DNA of 64,000 bases from Verrucomicrobiia bacterium (GCA_019634625.1 JAHCBA010000003.1:124001-188000), one strand, 5' to 3'; counted from the stretch's first letter, positions 32,666 to 41,658 are shown. Made by a program: numbers and translations. The notes: generated by a model from the sequence alone, not told the origin.

Positions 32666-33643
32666 CTACGGCTGCCCCACGGTTCGCCAGAACATCGCCG
32701 GTCCGCTCACGCTCATGTTCATCGTCGCCATGCCCCCATTGCCAGGCATGATCATGGTTCCCTGATCAACCCAACGGACAAGGTCGGTGGACGACTGTAA
32801 CTGGAACATCCATCCCATCATCATGGAGGCAATCTCCATTGTGGCGCTCCCTGTGACGGGTCCCGGGACCAACCGCATCTGCGCGCCGGATTCCATCTGG
32901 TAGAGTGCCTTGACCTCGTCCGGGCTCAGCGCTCGGTCATACATGCGCAGGTCGCTCATCATGCCGAAGAATGGATAGGCCGTGGCCGTTTGCCCATTGG
33001 AGCCCCCAACAAAAGCCATCGAACTGGCAAAACCCGACATCATCATTCCCCCCTGCATTCCGGACATCGACATCATCCCCGCCATGGGCTGGCCATTAAC
33101 GTACAGTTGGGATTCGGAACTCGCCCCGTTCTTGAAGACCGCGGCGATGTGCATCCAACTGTTGGTGGGCATCATGCCAGAGCCCATCCCATACACGTCA
33201 CCCATGCCCCCGCTGAATCCAAACCGACCGCCGTCGGAACTGTCGAAGAGCAGGCAGGAAGGCTTGTCGGCGTCGCCCCATCCGAACGGCATTGAAACCG
33301 TCGAGCTCCCCATCTGCCCGTTCCAGTTCATCCAGAAGGAGACCGAGTTCTGCATGTTGGTCATCGTGCTGACGTCCAGATTCGTCAACATCATCCCATC
33401 CATCCCTCCGTTGAATGCCATGGCCTGCATCGGCTGCCCGAAACGGTTGGTCGCCATCTGCGGGCTGCCCATGAGCATCCCATTCATCCCACGGCCTGTG
33501 GCTTCCGTGGCGTCCCCGTGCATCGGGTAATAGGCCACCAGGCCATTCGCCATCCGGCCTATGGCGGGCTGGGCTTGAGAGATACCGGAGCCGGCTACGC
33601 CTAAAATGACTGCAACGAGACGGATTGCTGATCTGAGGATCAT
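32666..33643 (-). CDS. Secreted LamG-fold protein with an extreme Met-rich insert
   Basis: A 325-residue secreted protein (signal peptide to about 24). It has a concanavalin/LamG-like domain: LVAYYPMHGDATEATGRGMN, VSFWMNWNG, WMHIAAVFKNG, YPFFGMMSDLRMYDRALSPD. These are typical LamG_3 features, but Met replaces other residues throughout and clusters in a loop (QPMAGMMSMSGMQGGMMMSG). The C-terminus is a small beta domain (FQLQSSTDLVRWVDQGTMIM). Met-rich loops bind Cu(I). Lying between the oxidase and the P-type ATPase genes, this is probably a periplasmic or surface copper sink, which is inference. Confidence 0.78.
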   Translation of the reverse strand: MILRSAIRLVAVILGVAGSGISQAQPAIGRMANGLVAYYPMHGDATEATGRGMNGMLMGSPQMATNRFGQPMQAMAFNGGMDGMMLTNLDVSTMTNMQNSVSFWMNWNGQMGSSTVSMPFGWGDADKPSCLLFDSSDGGRFGFSGGMGDVYGMGSGMMPTNSWMHIAAVFKNGASSESQLYVNGQPMAGMMSMSGMQGGMMMSGFASSMAFVGGSNGQTATAYPFFGMMSDLRMYDRALSPDEVKALYQMESGAQMRLVPGPVTGSATMEIASMMMGWMFQLQSSTDLVRWVDQGTMIMPGNGGMATMNMSVSGPAMFWRTVGQP

Positions 33644-33841
33644 CGAGATGGTTGGGTTCGGATTTGGCGACGCGAGGCGGGAGCCCCGAAGGCGAAAGAG
33701 TTGATGGCAGGACTCCCGTTCTCTGGTAACGCATACGTCTGTCGCCGCAAAATCCCTCGGGTGACTTGTTCGACCATCTCCGTACTGGCGCATCTGTTGG
33801 CCGACAGGAACGCCTCCCACCGGGCGGCAGTGAAACAACGG

Positions 33842-36262
33842 TCATCCCAACCTGGCATTCCGCAGTCGGAGCGAGTTGGCGATCACGGAGACCGAACTGA
33901 AGCTCATGGCGACGCCGGCGAGCATCGGGCTCATCAGCACCCCCACGATCGGGAACAGCACGCCCGCCGCGATGGGAATCCCCAGTGCGTTGTAGAGGAA
34001 AGCAAAGAACAGGTTTTGGCGGATGTTGGACATCATCGCCCGTCCGAGCCGAATGGCGCGCACAAGGCCTCGAAGGTCTCCTTTCACGAGAGTCACGCCG
34101 GCGCTCTCCATGGCGATGTCGGTGCCGGTTCCCATGGCAATGCCGACGTCTGCCGCAGCCAGGGCCGGCGCATCGTTGATGCCGTCACCCGCCATTCCGA
34201 CGACTTGGCCGGTGGCCTTGAGGGCCAGTACCTGTTCGTGCTTCTGCTGCGGCGTCATGCCCGCGTGGTAACTGGCGATGCCCAGGCTGTCCGCCACCGC
34301 ACCCGCGGTGCGTGGATGATCGCCGGTCAGCATCACCACGCGAACGCCCAGTTGCCGCAATTCATCGAGCGCACGGGGCGTGGACGGCTTGATCGAATCA
34401 CCGACGATCAAGGTGCCGGCCGCATGGTCATCCACCGCCACGAACAAGGCGATCGCACCGCCGGCCTGAAGAGGGGCGGCAACGGATTCCAGTGAATCGA
34501 CTCCGGAAACCCCGCTGTCCCGAAGGAACTCTGGCTTGCCCACCATCACCCGACGCCCATCGACCGTGCCGGACACGCCGCCCCCGGTCAGGGACTGAAA
34601 CCCCGTCGGGGCGCTCAGCGGGATGTTTGATTCCTTCGCGGCCAGGGTGACGGCGTGAGCCAGCGGATGCTCGCTCGCCTGCTCCAGCGATGCCGCCAGG
34701 CCGAGAACCTCGTCTGCGGAGAAGCCGTCGGCGGGTAGTACCTGCGCCAGTCGTGGCTTTCCTTCGGTCAGCGTGCCGGTCTTGTCGACCGCGAGGGTGG
34801 TGATGCGGGCCAGTTTTTCGATCGCCTCCGCGTTGCGGATGAGCACCCCCGCCTGGGCCCCGCGTCCCACACCCACCATCACGCTCATCGGAGTGGCGAG
34901 GCCGAGCGCGCATGGGCAGGCGATGATGAGCACGGCCACCGCGTTGGTGATGGCGAACCCCAGTCGAGGTTCCGGTCCCCAAGCCATCCATGCAACGAAC
35001 GTGGCAGCAGCCACTACCAGCACTGCTGGGACGAACCAAGCCGCCACCTTGTCGGCCAGCGACTGAATCGGGGCCCGGCTGCGCTGCGCCTGGGCCACGA
35101 GGTCCACGATGCGCGCGAGCAACGTTTCCGCGCCCACGCGTTCGGCACGCATCACGATGCCGCCCGTCGTATTGAGTGTGCCCCCAGAGACCTTGGCCTC
35201 CGGCTCCTTCTCTACCGGCAGGGGTTCGCCCGTCAGCATGGATTCATCGATGGACGTGCGCCCCTCGACCACGATTCCATCCACCGGAACCTTCTCCCCC
35301 GGTCGCACGCGCAACAGATCGCCCGGCTTCACGGCATCCAGCGGCACTTCCTCGTCGCCCTCGGGTGTGACGCGCCTCGCGGTCTTTGGTGACAGGCCAA
35401 TCAACGCCTTGAGGGCGCTTCCCGTTCGCTGCCGGGCGCGAAGCTCAAGCACCTGGCCCAGCAGCACCAGCACAGTGACGACCGCGGCGGCCTCAAAGTA
35501 GAGCGCGGGTTTGCCGGGGTGCCCGGTGCCGGGAGGAAACCACTGCGGAAAGAGCATCGCCGCGGCGCTGAACAGGTAAGCCGCGCCGACTCCCAGGGCG
35601 ATGAGGGTGAACATGTTCAGGCTTCGGTGAACCAGCGAGCGCCAGGCTCGCACGAAGAACGGCCATCCCGCCCAAGCCACGACGGGTGTCGTCAGGAGGA
35701 ACTGGCCCCAACGCGATACCTCCCCAACGGCCCACTCGGCGTGCCGCCACGCGGGGACGAGATGGGCCATCGCCACCACGAACACGGGCAGCGTCAGGAC
35801 CGCACCCCAGCGAAACCGACGCGTCATGTCGCGGAGCTCGGAGTCGTCCTCCTCGGCCTCCGGAACCAACGTCTGCGGCTCCAGCGCCATGCCGCACTTG
35901 GGGCAGGCTCCAGGGTGATCCTGCACCACCTCAGGATGCATCGGGCAGGTGTAGACGACCTTGCCAACGGGCTTCCAAGCGGGATTGCGTTCGAGGGCCA
36001 TGCCGCACTTGGGGCACGAGCCAGGCTCGTCCGACTCCACGCCTGGGCACATCGGGCAGTAATACTTGGCGGTTGGGGAAGGCGTGACGCCGGGGACTTC
36101 ATAGGCGTGGCTCGGGTCATGTCTGTGGTCCTGCGCCCGAGGATGATCGTGGTCATGGCCTTCGGCGGAGTGCGGGTGGGAGGCCTGCGGCCGAGGCTGG
36201 GAGTAGCCGCCGCAGCACGACGGCTTCTCGGTTTCCCGGTGGGTGGGTTCGGTTTTCAACAT
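33842..36262 (-). CDS. copA: Copper-translocating P-type ATPase, CopA-like
   Basis: An 806-residue P1B ATPase. The N-terminus is Cys/His-rich ([26 protein letters not shown]) with two heavy-metal-binding domains, [20 protein letters not shown] and [20 protein letters not shown], in place of classical CxxC HMA domains. ATPase landmarks: TGEP, the CPC membrane site in [32 protein letters not shown] and [10 protein letters not shown]. It exports Cu(I) or Ag(I) from the cytoplasm. ATG 36262 is used; a GTG two codons upstream is possible. It diverges from the ECF sigma gene at 36360, and shares a 97-bp promoter region with it. Confidence 0.95.
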   Translation of the reverse strand: MLKTEPTHRETEKPSCCGGYSQPRPQASHPHSAEGHDHDHPRAQDHRHDPSHAYEVPGVTPSPTAKYYCPMCPGVESDEPGSCPKCGMALERNPAWKPVGKVVYTCPMHPEVVQDHPGACPKCGMALEPQTLVPEAEEDDSELRDMTRRFRWGAVLTLPVFVVAMAHLVPAWRHAEWAVGEVSRWGQFLLTTPVVAWAGWPFFVRAWRSLVHRSLNMFTLIALGVGAAYLFSAAAMLFPQWFPPGTGHPGKPALYFEAAAVVTVLVLLGQVLELRARQRTGSALKALIGLSPKTARRVTPEGDEEVPLDAVKPGDLLRVRPGEKVPVDGIVVEGRTSIDESMLTGEPLPVEKEPEAKVSGGTLNTTGGIVMRAERVGAETLLARIVDLVAQAQRSRAPIQSLADKVAAWFVPAVLVVAAATFVAWMAWGPEPRLGFAITNAVAVLIIACPCALGLATPMSVMVGVGRGAQAGVLIRNAEAIEKLARITTLAVDKTGTLTEGKPRLAQVLPADGFSADEVLGLAASLEQASEHPLAHAVTLAAKESNIPLSAPTGFQSLTGGGVSGTVDGRRVMVGKPEFLRDSGVSGVDSLESVAAPLQAGGAIALFVAVDDHAAGTLIVGDSIKPSTPRALDELRQLGVRVVMLTGDHPRTAGAVADSLGIASYHAGMTPQQKHEQVLALKATGQVVGMAGDGINDAPALAAADVGIAMGTGTDIAMESAGVTLVKGDLRGLVRAIRLGRAMMSNIRQNLFFAFLYNALGIPIAAGVLFPIVGVLMSPMLAGVAMSFSSVSVIANSLRLRNARLG

Positions 36263-36359
36263 GCACACCGGCTAACGCAGCCGACGTTGAATCATTACAC
36301 ACGTTCGCTGAACCGCGACCTCCTTGGCGTAACGCGTTCATTCTGCGAGGTTCGGCATC

Positions 36360-36911
36360 ATGGATTCGATGAACGAGGTGATCCTGAAGAACCTGGAGAC
36401 GTTCGTCGCATTCACCCGGAAGCGGGTCGGCGATCCCCACCTGGCCGAGGATCTCGTGCAGGAAAGCCTATTGAAGGCGTTGGGGGCAGACAAGAAGCCG
36501 GCTGCCGGCGAGCACACGGTAGCGTGGTTCTATCGCATCCTGCGCCGGACGATCATCGACCTGTACCGACGGCGCGCCGCGGGGTCGCGGGCGTTGAATC
36601 AGTTCGAACAAGGGCTTGCGGAATCACCGAGCCCGAGCGACGCACGGGTTCTGTGTGCCTGCTTCAAGCGGCTGCTTCCCGCCCTGCCGGAGACGTACCG
36701 CGAACTCGTCGAACGGATTGATCTTCGGGGCGAGGAGCCCAGCCTTGTCGCCCAGGATCTGAGATTGACCCGAAACAACCTAACCGTCCGCCTGCACCGA
36801 GCGCGCCGCCACCTTCGCGATGCGCTGTCCAGGAATTGCCAAGCCTGCAGCAAGCACGGCTGCCTCGATTGTACATGCGGAGACGTCGGGGATGGCTCGC
36901 ATAGCGGCTGA
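36360..36911 (+). CDS. ECF sigma factor with Cys-rich C-terminus (CorE-like)
   Basis: A 183-residue ECF sigma factor. Region 2: FVAFTRKRVGDPHLAEDLVQ, VAWFYRILRRTIIDLYRRRA. Region 4: LLPALPETYRELVERIDLRG, LRLTRNNLTVRLHRARRHLR. The tail NCQACSKHGCLDCTCGD (about 160-176) packs five Cys, recalling the copper-sensing Cys-rich domain of CorE-type (ECF44) sigma factors, which need no anti-sigma. It stands head-to-head with copA, so it probably turns on copA and neighbours when its Cys residues bind metal. Confidence 0.85.
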   Translation: MDSMNEVILKNLETFVAFTRKRVGDPHLAEDLVQESLLKALGADKKPAAGEHTVAWFYRILRRTIIDLYRRRAAGSRALNQFEQGLAESPSPSDARVLCACFKRLLPALPETYRELVERIDLRGEEPSLVAQDLRLTRNNLTVRLHRARRHLRDALSRNCQACSKHGCLDCTCGDVGDGSHSG

Positions 36912-36988
36912 CGCGCGTAGCATGTTCGGGGAACAAGGTCGGGCACCCACGTCCCGTGCATAATCCCCATCACTCCCAGGCGAAGACC

Positions 36989-38170
36989 ATGAATCACTCC
37001 GCGTCCCGTCGGCCCGAACGGGCAGTCATCTGCGCCGTAATCCTGATTCTGATCCACGCATCGGCGGCCCGGGCCCGTGCGGAAAGCGAGATCGCCCTCG
37101 TCCGCGTCCCGGACGGAGGAATCCAGCCCCAAATCGCCTCCGATGCTCAGGGCACCCTCCATCTCCTCTATTTCAAGGGGAACGCATCAGCCGGGGATCT
37201 CTTCTACGCCCGCCAATCTCGCGGTGATGCGGGTTTCGGCAGGTCGCTCCGCGTCAACGGTCGGGCTGCAAGCGCCATGGCGGTGGGGACGATTCGAGGC
37301 GGCCAACTGGCGATTGGTGAGAACGGGCGCGTTCATGTGGCGTGGAACGGACCTCCCCCCAAGGGGGGCGACCACATGCTGGCGCCCATGCTTTACACGC
37401 GCCTGAACGATGACGGCACCGCGTTCGAAGCCGAACGCGATGTCATCACGAACGCGCGAGGACTGGACGGTGGTGGTTCCGTGGCAGCCGATGGCCGGGG
37501 AAACGTCTACGTCACCTGGCACGCGCCCAAACCGGGAAACACACAAGGCGAGACGGGTCGGGCCGTCTTCGTCGCGCATTCCCCGGATGGTGGCCGATCC
37601 TTTGCTCCGGAACGCCTGGCGACCGAGCAGGCCACCGGCGCGTGCGGATGCTGTGGCATGAAAGCCTTCGCCGACGGGCGGGGGAGCCTCTTCATCTCTT
37701 ACCGTGGAGCCTCGGAGACTGGATTTCGCGACCAACTCCTGCTCGTCGCGCGAGATGGCGGTCTGGATTTCCAGATCGCGCTCACCCATCCATGGAAAGT
37801 CGCTGCCTGCCCGATGAGCAGCACTTCGTTTACCAGAGCAGGGACTTCGGTCCTTGCAGCGTGGGAAACCGCTGGCCGGGTCTACTGGTCGGCCCTCAGT
37901 CTCCAAGGTCAGCAGCCGTCGCTGCCCGTGGCGCCTACCGTGGTGGGCAAAAACCCCAAGCATCCGGTAGCGGTCGGAACCGCCCGTGGAGAGGTTCTTC
38001 TGGCTTGGACCGAGGGGACTGGCTGGGCGAGAGGGGGCGACGTCGCATGGCAGCGGTTCGATTCGGCAGGGAAGCCCGTCGGCGATAGAGGGCACGTCAC
38101 CGGGTTGCCTTCGTGGAGCATGGCCGCGGCAGCGGCCTCCCCAACGGACGGATATGTCATCGTCTATTGA
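36989..38170 (+). CDS. Secreted beta-propeller (BNR/sialidase-like) protein with CGCC motif
   Basis: A 393-residue secreted protein; ATG 36989 gives a signal peptide ending ASAARARAE. The body has propeller-like repeats: GGIQPQIASDAQGTLHLLYF, RGGQLAIGENGRVHVAWNG, GGSVAADGRGNVYVTWHAPK, FVAHSPDGGRSFAPERLATE. The latter holds an Asp-box SxDGGxxF. An unusual ATGACGCCGMKAFADGRGSL places three Cys in a blade, and a further Cys lies in WKVAACPMSS, so metal or disulfide binding is possible. No sialidase catalytic set is evident. It follows the CorE-like sigma gene by 77 bp. Confidence 0.75.
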   Translation: MNHSASRRPERAVICAVILILIHASAARARAESEIALVRVPDGGIQPQIASDAQGTLHLLYFKGNASAGDLFYARQSRGDAGFGRSLRVNGRAASAMAVGTIRGGQLAIGENGRVHVAWNGPPPKGGDHMLAPMLYTRLNDDGTAFEAERDVITNARGLDGGGSVAADGRGNVYVTWHAPKPGNTQGETGRAVFVAHSPDGGRSFAPERLATEQATGACGCCGMKAFADGRGSLFISYRGASETGFRDQLLLVARDGGLDFQIALTHPWKVAACPMSSTSFTRAGTSVLAAWETAGRVYWSALSLQGQQPSLPVAPTVVGKNPKHPVAVGTARGEVLLAWTEGTGWARGGDVAWQRFDSAGKPVGDRGHVTGLPSWSMAAAAASPTDGYVIVY

Positions 38171-38440
38171 GCAGATGAGGCTGCATGAGTGGCACTGAGG
38201 AAACGGCGTCAGGCGTCCCTCGTTGCCCTACGCACCGGAGCCGACCGGTCGCCCGAAGTCCAATATTCTCCGCCACGCGCTGGCCGATTCGTCCTCGGCT
38301 ATCAGTACGACTTGAACCTGCCGCCGTTCCGGCCCGGTTTTACGGTACCTTTGTTCCACAACTCCGCCCGCGTAGGCACGGAATTGCAGGGGATTTCACG
38401 GAGACCGGGTTCGGGCGGGTTTGGCCTCTAGAAAACGACG

Positions 38441-38463
38441 AAGCCGCTGGAGGCCAGCGGCTT
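38441..38463. terminator. Strong hairpin, likely transcription terminator
   Basis: AAGCCGCTGG (38441-38450), loop AGG, CCAGCGGCTT (38454-38463): a perfect 10-bp stem. Outer AACGAC and GTCGTT can extend it. On the minus strand it is followed within about 10 bases by TTTTC. It sits between the propeller gene and the tRNA fragment, and could serve transcripts from either side. Confidence 0.5.
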
Positions 38464-38483
38464 AAGTCGTTGCGGTGCAATGG

Positions 38484-38539
38484 AAATTGGTTGCGGGGCT
38501 AGGATTTGAACCTAGGACCTTCAGGTTATGAGCCTGACG
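38484..38539. repeat. 56-bp direct repeat, distal copy (att-like)
   Basis: These 56 bp are identical to 39993-40048. They cover the 3' end including CCA, the T arm, the variable loop and the anticodon arm of the initiator tRNA, plus four bases beyond. After the repeat the sequences diverge. Duplicated tRNA 3' ends are the normal footprint of integrative elements, so this is a candidate att site and element boundary. Confidence 0.75.
38488..38539 (-). tRNA. Truncated initiator tRNA-Met (3' part only)
   Basis: On the minus strand this reads CGTCAGGCTCATAACCTGAA and on to a CCA end, with anticodon CAU. The D arm and 5' acceptor strand are missing or unrecognisable: the next 25 bases run into the stop end of the gene at 38555. 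It is a non-functional fragment created by duplication of the tRNA 3' end. Confidence 0.75.
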
Positions 38540-38554
38540 GTGTGTCGTGTCGAT

Positions 38555-38815
38555 TCACCCTGCGACGACCTCGACTCGAGCCGAGTAGCCGAGCCGGCCC
38601 AACAAGGCTTCGCAATCTTCCCACGAGAGCCCAAAAGCCCGGACGTCGGCAACACCGATTCGGGCAACAACCTCGGTCAGGTTCGCGGCGTCGGCCGGAT
38701 CGAACTCGCCGTCCATCACCGCGTTTTCCGCCCAGCCCACCAGGTCGTCCAATCCGATGCGGTGATGCAGGTAGGCAGCGATCCGGTCGGCGATGGTGTC
38801 CTTCGTGATCGTCAT
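38555..38815 (-). CDS. Small acidic protein, probable antitoxin-like partner
   Basis: An 86-residue protein, all helical and acidic: TITKDTIADRIAAYLHHRIG, LDDLVGWAENAVMDGEFDPA, VVARIGVADVRAFGLSWEDC. It follows the 78-residue gene upstream by 9 bp on the same strand. Small acidic plus small basic pairs of this size in a tRNA-flanked islet suggest a toxin-antitoxin pair. I recognise the style as common in Verrucomicrobia and Planctomycetes but cannot name a family. Its stop lies in the DNA just after the tRNA fragment. Confidence 0.62.
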   Translation of the reverse strand: MTITKDTIADRIAAYLHHRIGLDDLVGWAENAVMDGEFDPADAANLTEVVARIGVADVRAFGLSWEDCEALLGRLGYSARVEVVAG

Positions 38816-38824
38816 GGCGATATT

Positions 38825-39061
38825 CTAGGCCTTCCTGTGCCCGCGATCCACGGGGTACTTCTCGTGAATCTCGATCAGCACGCCCAGGTCGTCGTAAATT
38901 TCCTGACAGAAGCGGATCGTCCTCTCCCCGGCGTCAACGTCCTTCACGTATCGCGCCAGCCAACCGTGTCGCCCGGGGACATCCAACAGGTACCGCCTCC
39001 CTCCTCCAGGGAGTTCTACCCAGCGCTGAAACCTGCGTTCATTTTGGGCGCGCGTGCCCAT
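38825..39061 (-). CDS. Small basic protein, probable toxin-like partner
   Basis: A 78-residue protein from ATG 39061; an upstream in-frame start at 39100 would add 13 Arg/Gly-rich residues. The core reads RRYLLDVPGRHGWLARYVKD and IRFCQEIYDDLGVLIEIHEK, a small alpha-beta fold. The ATG of the acidic partner lies 9 bp after its stop. A toxin role is inferred from size, pairing and islet context only. Confidence 0.6.
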   Translation of the reverse strand: MGTRAQNERRFQRWVELPGGGRRYLLDVPGRHGWLARYVKDVDAGERTIRFCQEIYDDLGVLIEIHEKYPVDRGHRKA

Positions 39062-39253
39062 TGGCGGCAGACTTCTACCTCGCCGTCCGGGTCTCGACAA
39101 TCTCGCGAAGGCACGTGGACGTGAGCCCTTCGGGACTCCGGGGTTCGAGGTTTGGCAATGGTCTGGCTTCCGGCATTGAGTGGCACTTTCCGTAACCGAG
39201 CGGACACGGATTGGGCTGGAAATCAGGGCAAGGCAGGGGCGCCGGGAGGCATC

Positions 39254-39406
39254 CTAAGGCTTTAGGGCCAAGACTTTTCCGTTGGATTGAACGTGGATGG
39301 GGGTGCCGTACCGGCGGGCGACGACGCGTGCCTGCCTCGCGGCCCGTCTCAGTGCCCGTGCCGCCGCCTTGGCGAGGACGGTTCGGGGCTTCAGGCTGGG
39401 TTTCAT
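39254..39406 (-). CDS. 50-residue basic protein overlapping the zeta-like toxin gene
   Basis: ATG 39406 overlaps the stop of the zeta-like gene as ATGA, so it is translationally coupled. The peptide is highly basic (MKPSLKPRTVLAKAAARALR, then RAARQARVVARRYGTPIHVQ) and ends NGKVLALKP. The strand-like end GTPIHVQSNGKVLAL resembles tiny partners found beside stand-alone zeta-type kinases. It could be the antidote or an accessory. It falls below common gene-length cut-offs and is easily missed. Confidence 0.6.
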   Translation of the reverse strand: MKPSLKPRTVLAKAAARALRRAARQARVVARRYGTPIHVQSNGKVLALKP

Positions 39407-39942
39407 GGTCCTTCATCGATGAGTTGATGGTGCTCGGTGGAGTTGTCGTAGACGGCCCACGCATCCGCCAACGGCCGATAGGTCGTCAGGAAGTTCCGCC
39501 AGCCGCGATCCCAGCGACGCCGAACGTCCGCCTCCGGAACCGAATGTCCGCCCTGCCGAACACGCGCGGCGATGCGGCGGAGCGCAAGACGAACGGAGGC
39601 CAGTCGAAGAAAGACGAGTTCGACCCGATAACCCTCCGCCTTCCACTGCCGCAGACGCGTGGCATAGGTCCGCCCGCTCAAGGTGCTTTCGAAGGCGAAG
39701 TCCAGCCGGGCGGCAGCGAGGCGATCCAGTTCAGCAAGCAGGAGCCGACCCGCGGCGAGGGCAGCCAACTCGGGTTTCAATGGGGAGAGTCCAGCGGCAA
39801 TGAGGTCGGCGTTGACGAAGTGCAGGATCCCGAGCTCCTGGGAAAGGAATTCCCGGGCGAAAGTGGTCTTGCCGGCGCCATTCGGACCGGCAATGACGAG
39901 GCAAACGGGCGGTCGCTTGTCCCTTTTCGACACGGTTACCAT
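39403..39942 (-). CDS. Zeta-toxin-like P-loop kinase
   Basis: A 179-residue protein with a Walker A GPNGAGKTTFAREFL (about residues 19-33), HFVNADLIAAGLSP and FAFESTLSGRTYATRLRQW, the last holding the zeta-family substrate-binding pattern ESTLSG. HSVPEADVRRRWDRGWRNFL matches the Arg-rich region. Zeta toxins phosphorylate UDP-N-acetylglucosamine; related stand-alone members may act on other substrates. The gene is first of a two-gene unit with the 50-residue protein, close to the tRNA 3' end. Confidence 0.85.
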   Translation of the reverse strand: MVTVSKRDKRPPVCLVIAGPNGAGKTTFAREFLSQELGILHFVNADLIAAGLSPLKPELAALAAGRLLLAELDRLAAARLDFAFESTLSGRTYATRLRQWKAEGYRVELVFLRLASVRLALRRIAARVRQGGHSVPEADVRRRWDRGWRNFLTTYRPLADAWAVYDNSTEHHQLIDEGP

Positions 39943-39992
39943 GACCCGCCGAAATGAAGAATCCGGACCTGATGGGGGCCCGGATCCTTCGT

Positions 39993-40073
<81 letters not shown>

Positions 40074-40163
40074 TCGCGGTCGACAGGGAGAGAGTGCCCC
40101 GGGGGGTGGGGGGCTGGCAAGGGGTTTCGAAGAGCACGTCGTAAGACTGAAGATCGTCCCCAC

Positions 40164-40700
40164 CTATCCGACCAACCCCGTGGCCTCCTCCAGAAACGAG
40201 TGCTCGAAGGCGCTCGCATACGCTGCCACCGAGCCTTTGGACAGCCGCAGCCGACGGGCCGTCTGGCGCCAATCCACCACCGCGGCCAAGACCTCGCGCA
40301 ATATCGGCTTCGCCTCGGCCGGACGGAGGCCGAATCGCGGGGCCGCGTCCAGAGCGACGGCGACGCTCGGGGCTTCCTGTTCCTCCGTCACCGCGGTCTT
40401 CGGCGTTTGCGCCCGGTCCATCTGCGGAACCGGGTTGAGATCGTAGGCCGGTGAGAGCGACCGATGCCCGGATCTTCGCATCAGGAACCCGTGGTTGCGG
40501 AGATGGTCGTCGTCGTTGCCTGCCAGCAGCGAAAAGACGAGGCGTCTCCAGAGCTCCCGAAGGTCACCGCGAACGTCGTCACCGAACTGCCGAATGCCGT
40601 CGGCCAGCTGCCCACGGACCGGCCGTTGGCGGCAGGCACCATCTCCGCCCCCATGACGCTCACACCTGGACTTGACGCGCTCAGGCTGACCCGGTCTCGA
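40164..40700 (-). pseudogene. Degenerate HipA-like kinase, C-terminal part
   Basis: The frame reads LADGIRQFGDDVRGDLRELW, RRLVFSLLAGNDDDHLRNHG, FLMRRSGHRSLSPAYDLNPV and then a helical end (WRQTARRLRLSKGSVAAYAS). NDDDHLRNHGF and LSPAYDLNP are HipA-family C-lobe motifs. Upstream, the expected '(S)AM..LGA.DGE' segment appears only in another frame (SVMGAEMVPAANGRSVG), so a frameshift near 40600-40640 is likely, and the N-lobe is absent. It is a toxin-gene remnant beside the tRNA. A sequencing error cannot be excluded. Confidence 0.6.
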
Positions 40701-40839
40701 TCTACGCCCATGGCATGCCTTCGCGGATGGGATGTTCGGTCCGCACGTTCCGCCGCGACTGGATGATCATCACGGCCGCCGCCTGGGATTTCGCGGCGCC
40801 AGCGCCCGAGAAATGGCCAAACTCCAGGCACCGTTGGAG

Positions 40840-41658
40840 TCAGCGGTTGCTCCGGAGGGCGGCAACGCGCTGGAGTCCGGCGCGGGCCGGGGCGAAATCG
40901 GGGCGGAGTCGCAGGACTTCCTCGAACTGAAGGGTGGCACCGTCGGGATCTCCCAGCACGAGGAGGGCGTTGCCGAAATTGCAGCGGGCTTCGGGGTAGT
41001 CGGGTTGGAGGGAGAGGGCCCGCTCGAAGGCGGCGGCGGCTTCGAGGGTGCGTCGGAGCCGGCCAAGGGCGGTGCCGAGGTTGTTGTGGTTGATGGCGTG
41101 GTCGGGATTGATGCGGACGGCCTGTTCGAAATGGGGGATGGCCTGCTCGGGGCGCCCCATGCGAACCAGCAGATTGCCCAGGTTGTTGTGGGCTTCGGCG
41201 TAGTCCGGGGCGAGCCGGATGGCGTCTCCGTAGTGGCGGACGGCTTCGTTGGTCTGGCCGGTGGCGGCGAGGGCGATGGCGAGGTTGAAGTGGACGGATT
41301 CGGAATCGGCAGCGAGACGGAGGCTTTCCCGGTACGACGCAATGGCCTCGCCGAGGCGCCCTGCTTCCAGGGCGGCATCGCCCGTTTCCATGAGATCCAT
41401 GGCGCGGTCGGCGTCGCTGCGGAGCAGGTCGTCGAGGCTGTCGATTTCCTCGAAATCCCCGGGGTCTTCCCCGGTGCTGGTAACCTGGGCGGTCAGCGCG
41501 GGCGGGGTGGGAGGTTCGGTGGCCGTGGTGGGGGCAGGTGGAGTGGAGAGGGTGGAAGGGGTGGCGGAGGCACCGGCGCCGGGATCCGAACCGCAGCCGC
41601 CGACGAGGGCGGCCATGGCGGCAAGGAGCATTCCGAGGACGGCATGCGATGGGCGCAT
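40840..41658 (-). CDS. TPR-repeat lipoprotein
   Basis: A 272-residue lipoprotein: ATG 41658, lipobox ALVGGC near residue 22, then a Pro/Thr-rich linker (about 25-65). At least four tetratricopeptide repeats follow: AMDLMETGDAALEAGRLGEA, SVHFNLAIALAATGQTNEAV, AEAHNNLGNLLVRMGRPEQA, AINHNNLGTALGRLRRTLEA and ARCNFGNALLVLGDPDGATL. It is an envelope scaffold for protein contacts, with partners unknown. GC-rich codon use matches the core genes to its right. Confidence 0.88.
   Translation of the reverse strand: MRPSHAVLGMLLAAMAALVGGCGSDPGAGASATPSTLSTPPAPTTATEPPTPPALTAQVTSTGEDPGDFEEIDSLDDLLRSDADRAMDLMETGDAALEAGRLGEAIASYRESLRLAADSESVHFNLAIALAATGQTNEAVRHYGDAIRLAPDYAEAHNNLGNLLVRMGRPEQAIPHFEQAVRINPDHAINHNNLGTALGRLRRTLEAAAAFERALSLQPDYPEARCNFGNALLVLGDPDGATLQFEEVLRLRPDFAPARAGLQRVAALRSNR

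Noticed and set aside
36989-38170. Catalytic sialidase
   Set aside because: There is an Asp-box-like segment, but no Arg triad or Tyr/Glu nucleophile pair could be identified; kept only as a propeller-fold protein.
38540-38564. Intact second fMet tRNA gene
   Set aside because: The spacing to a GCG end matches, but the 25 bases that should form the D arm and 5' acceptor strand do not pair and include the end of a coding gene.
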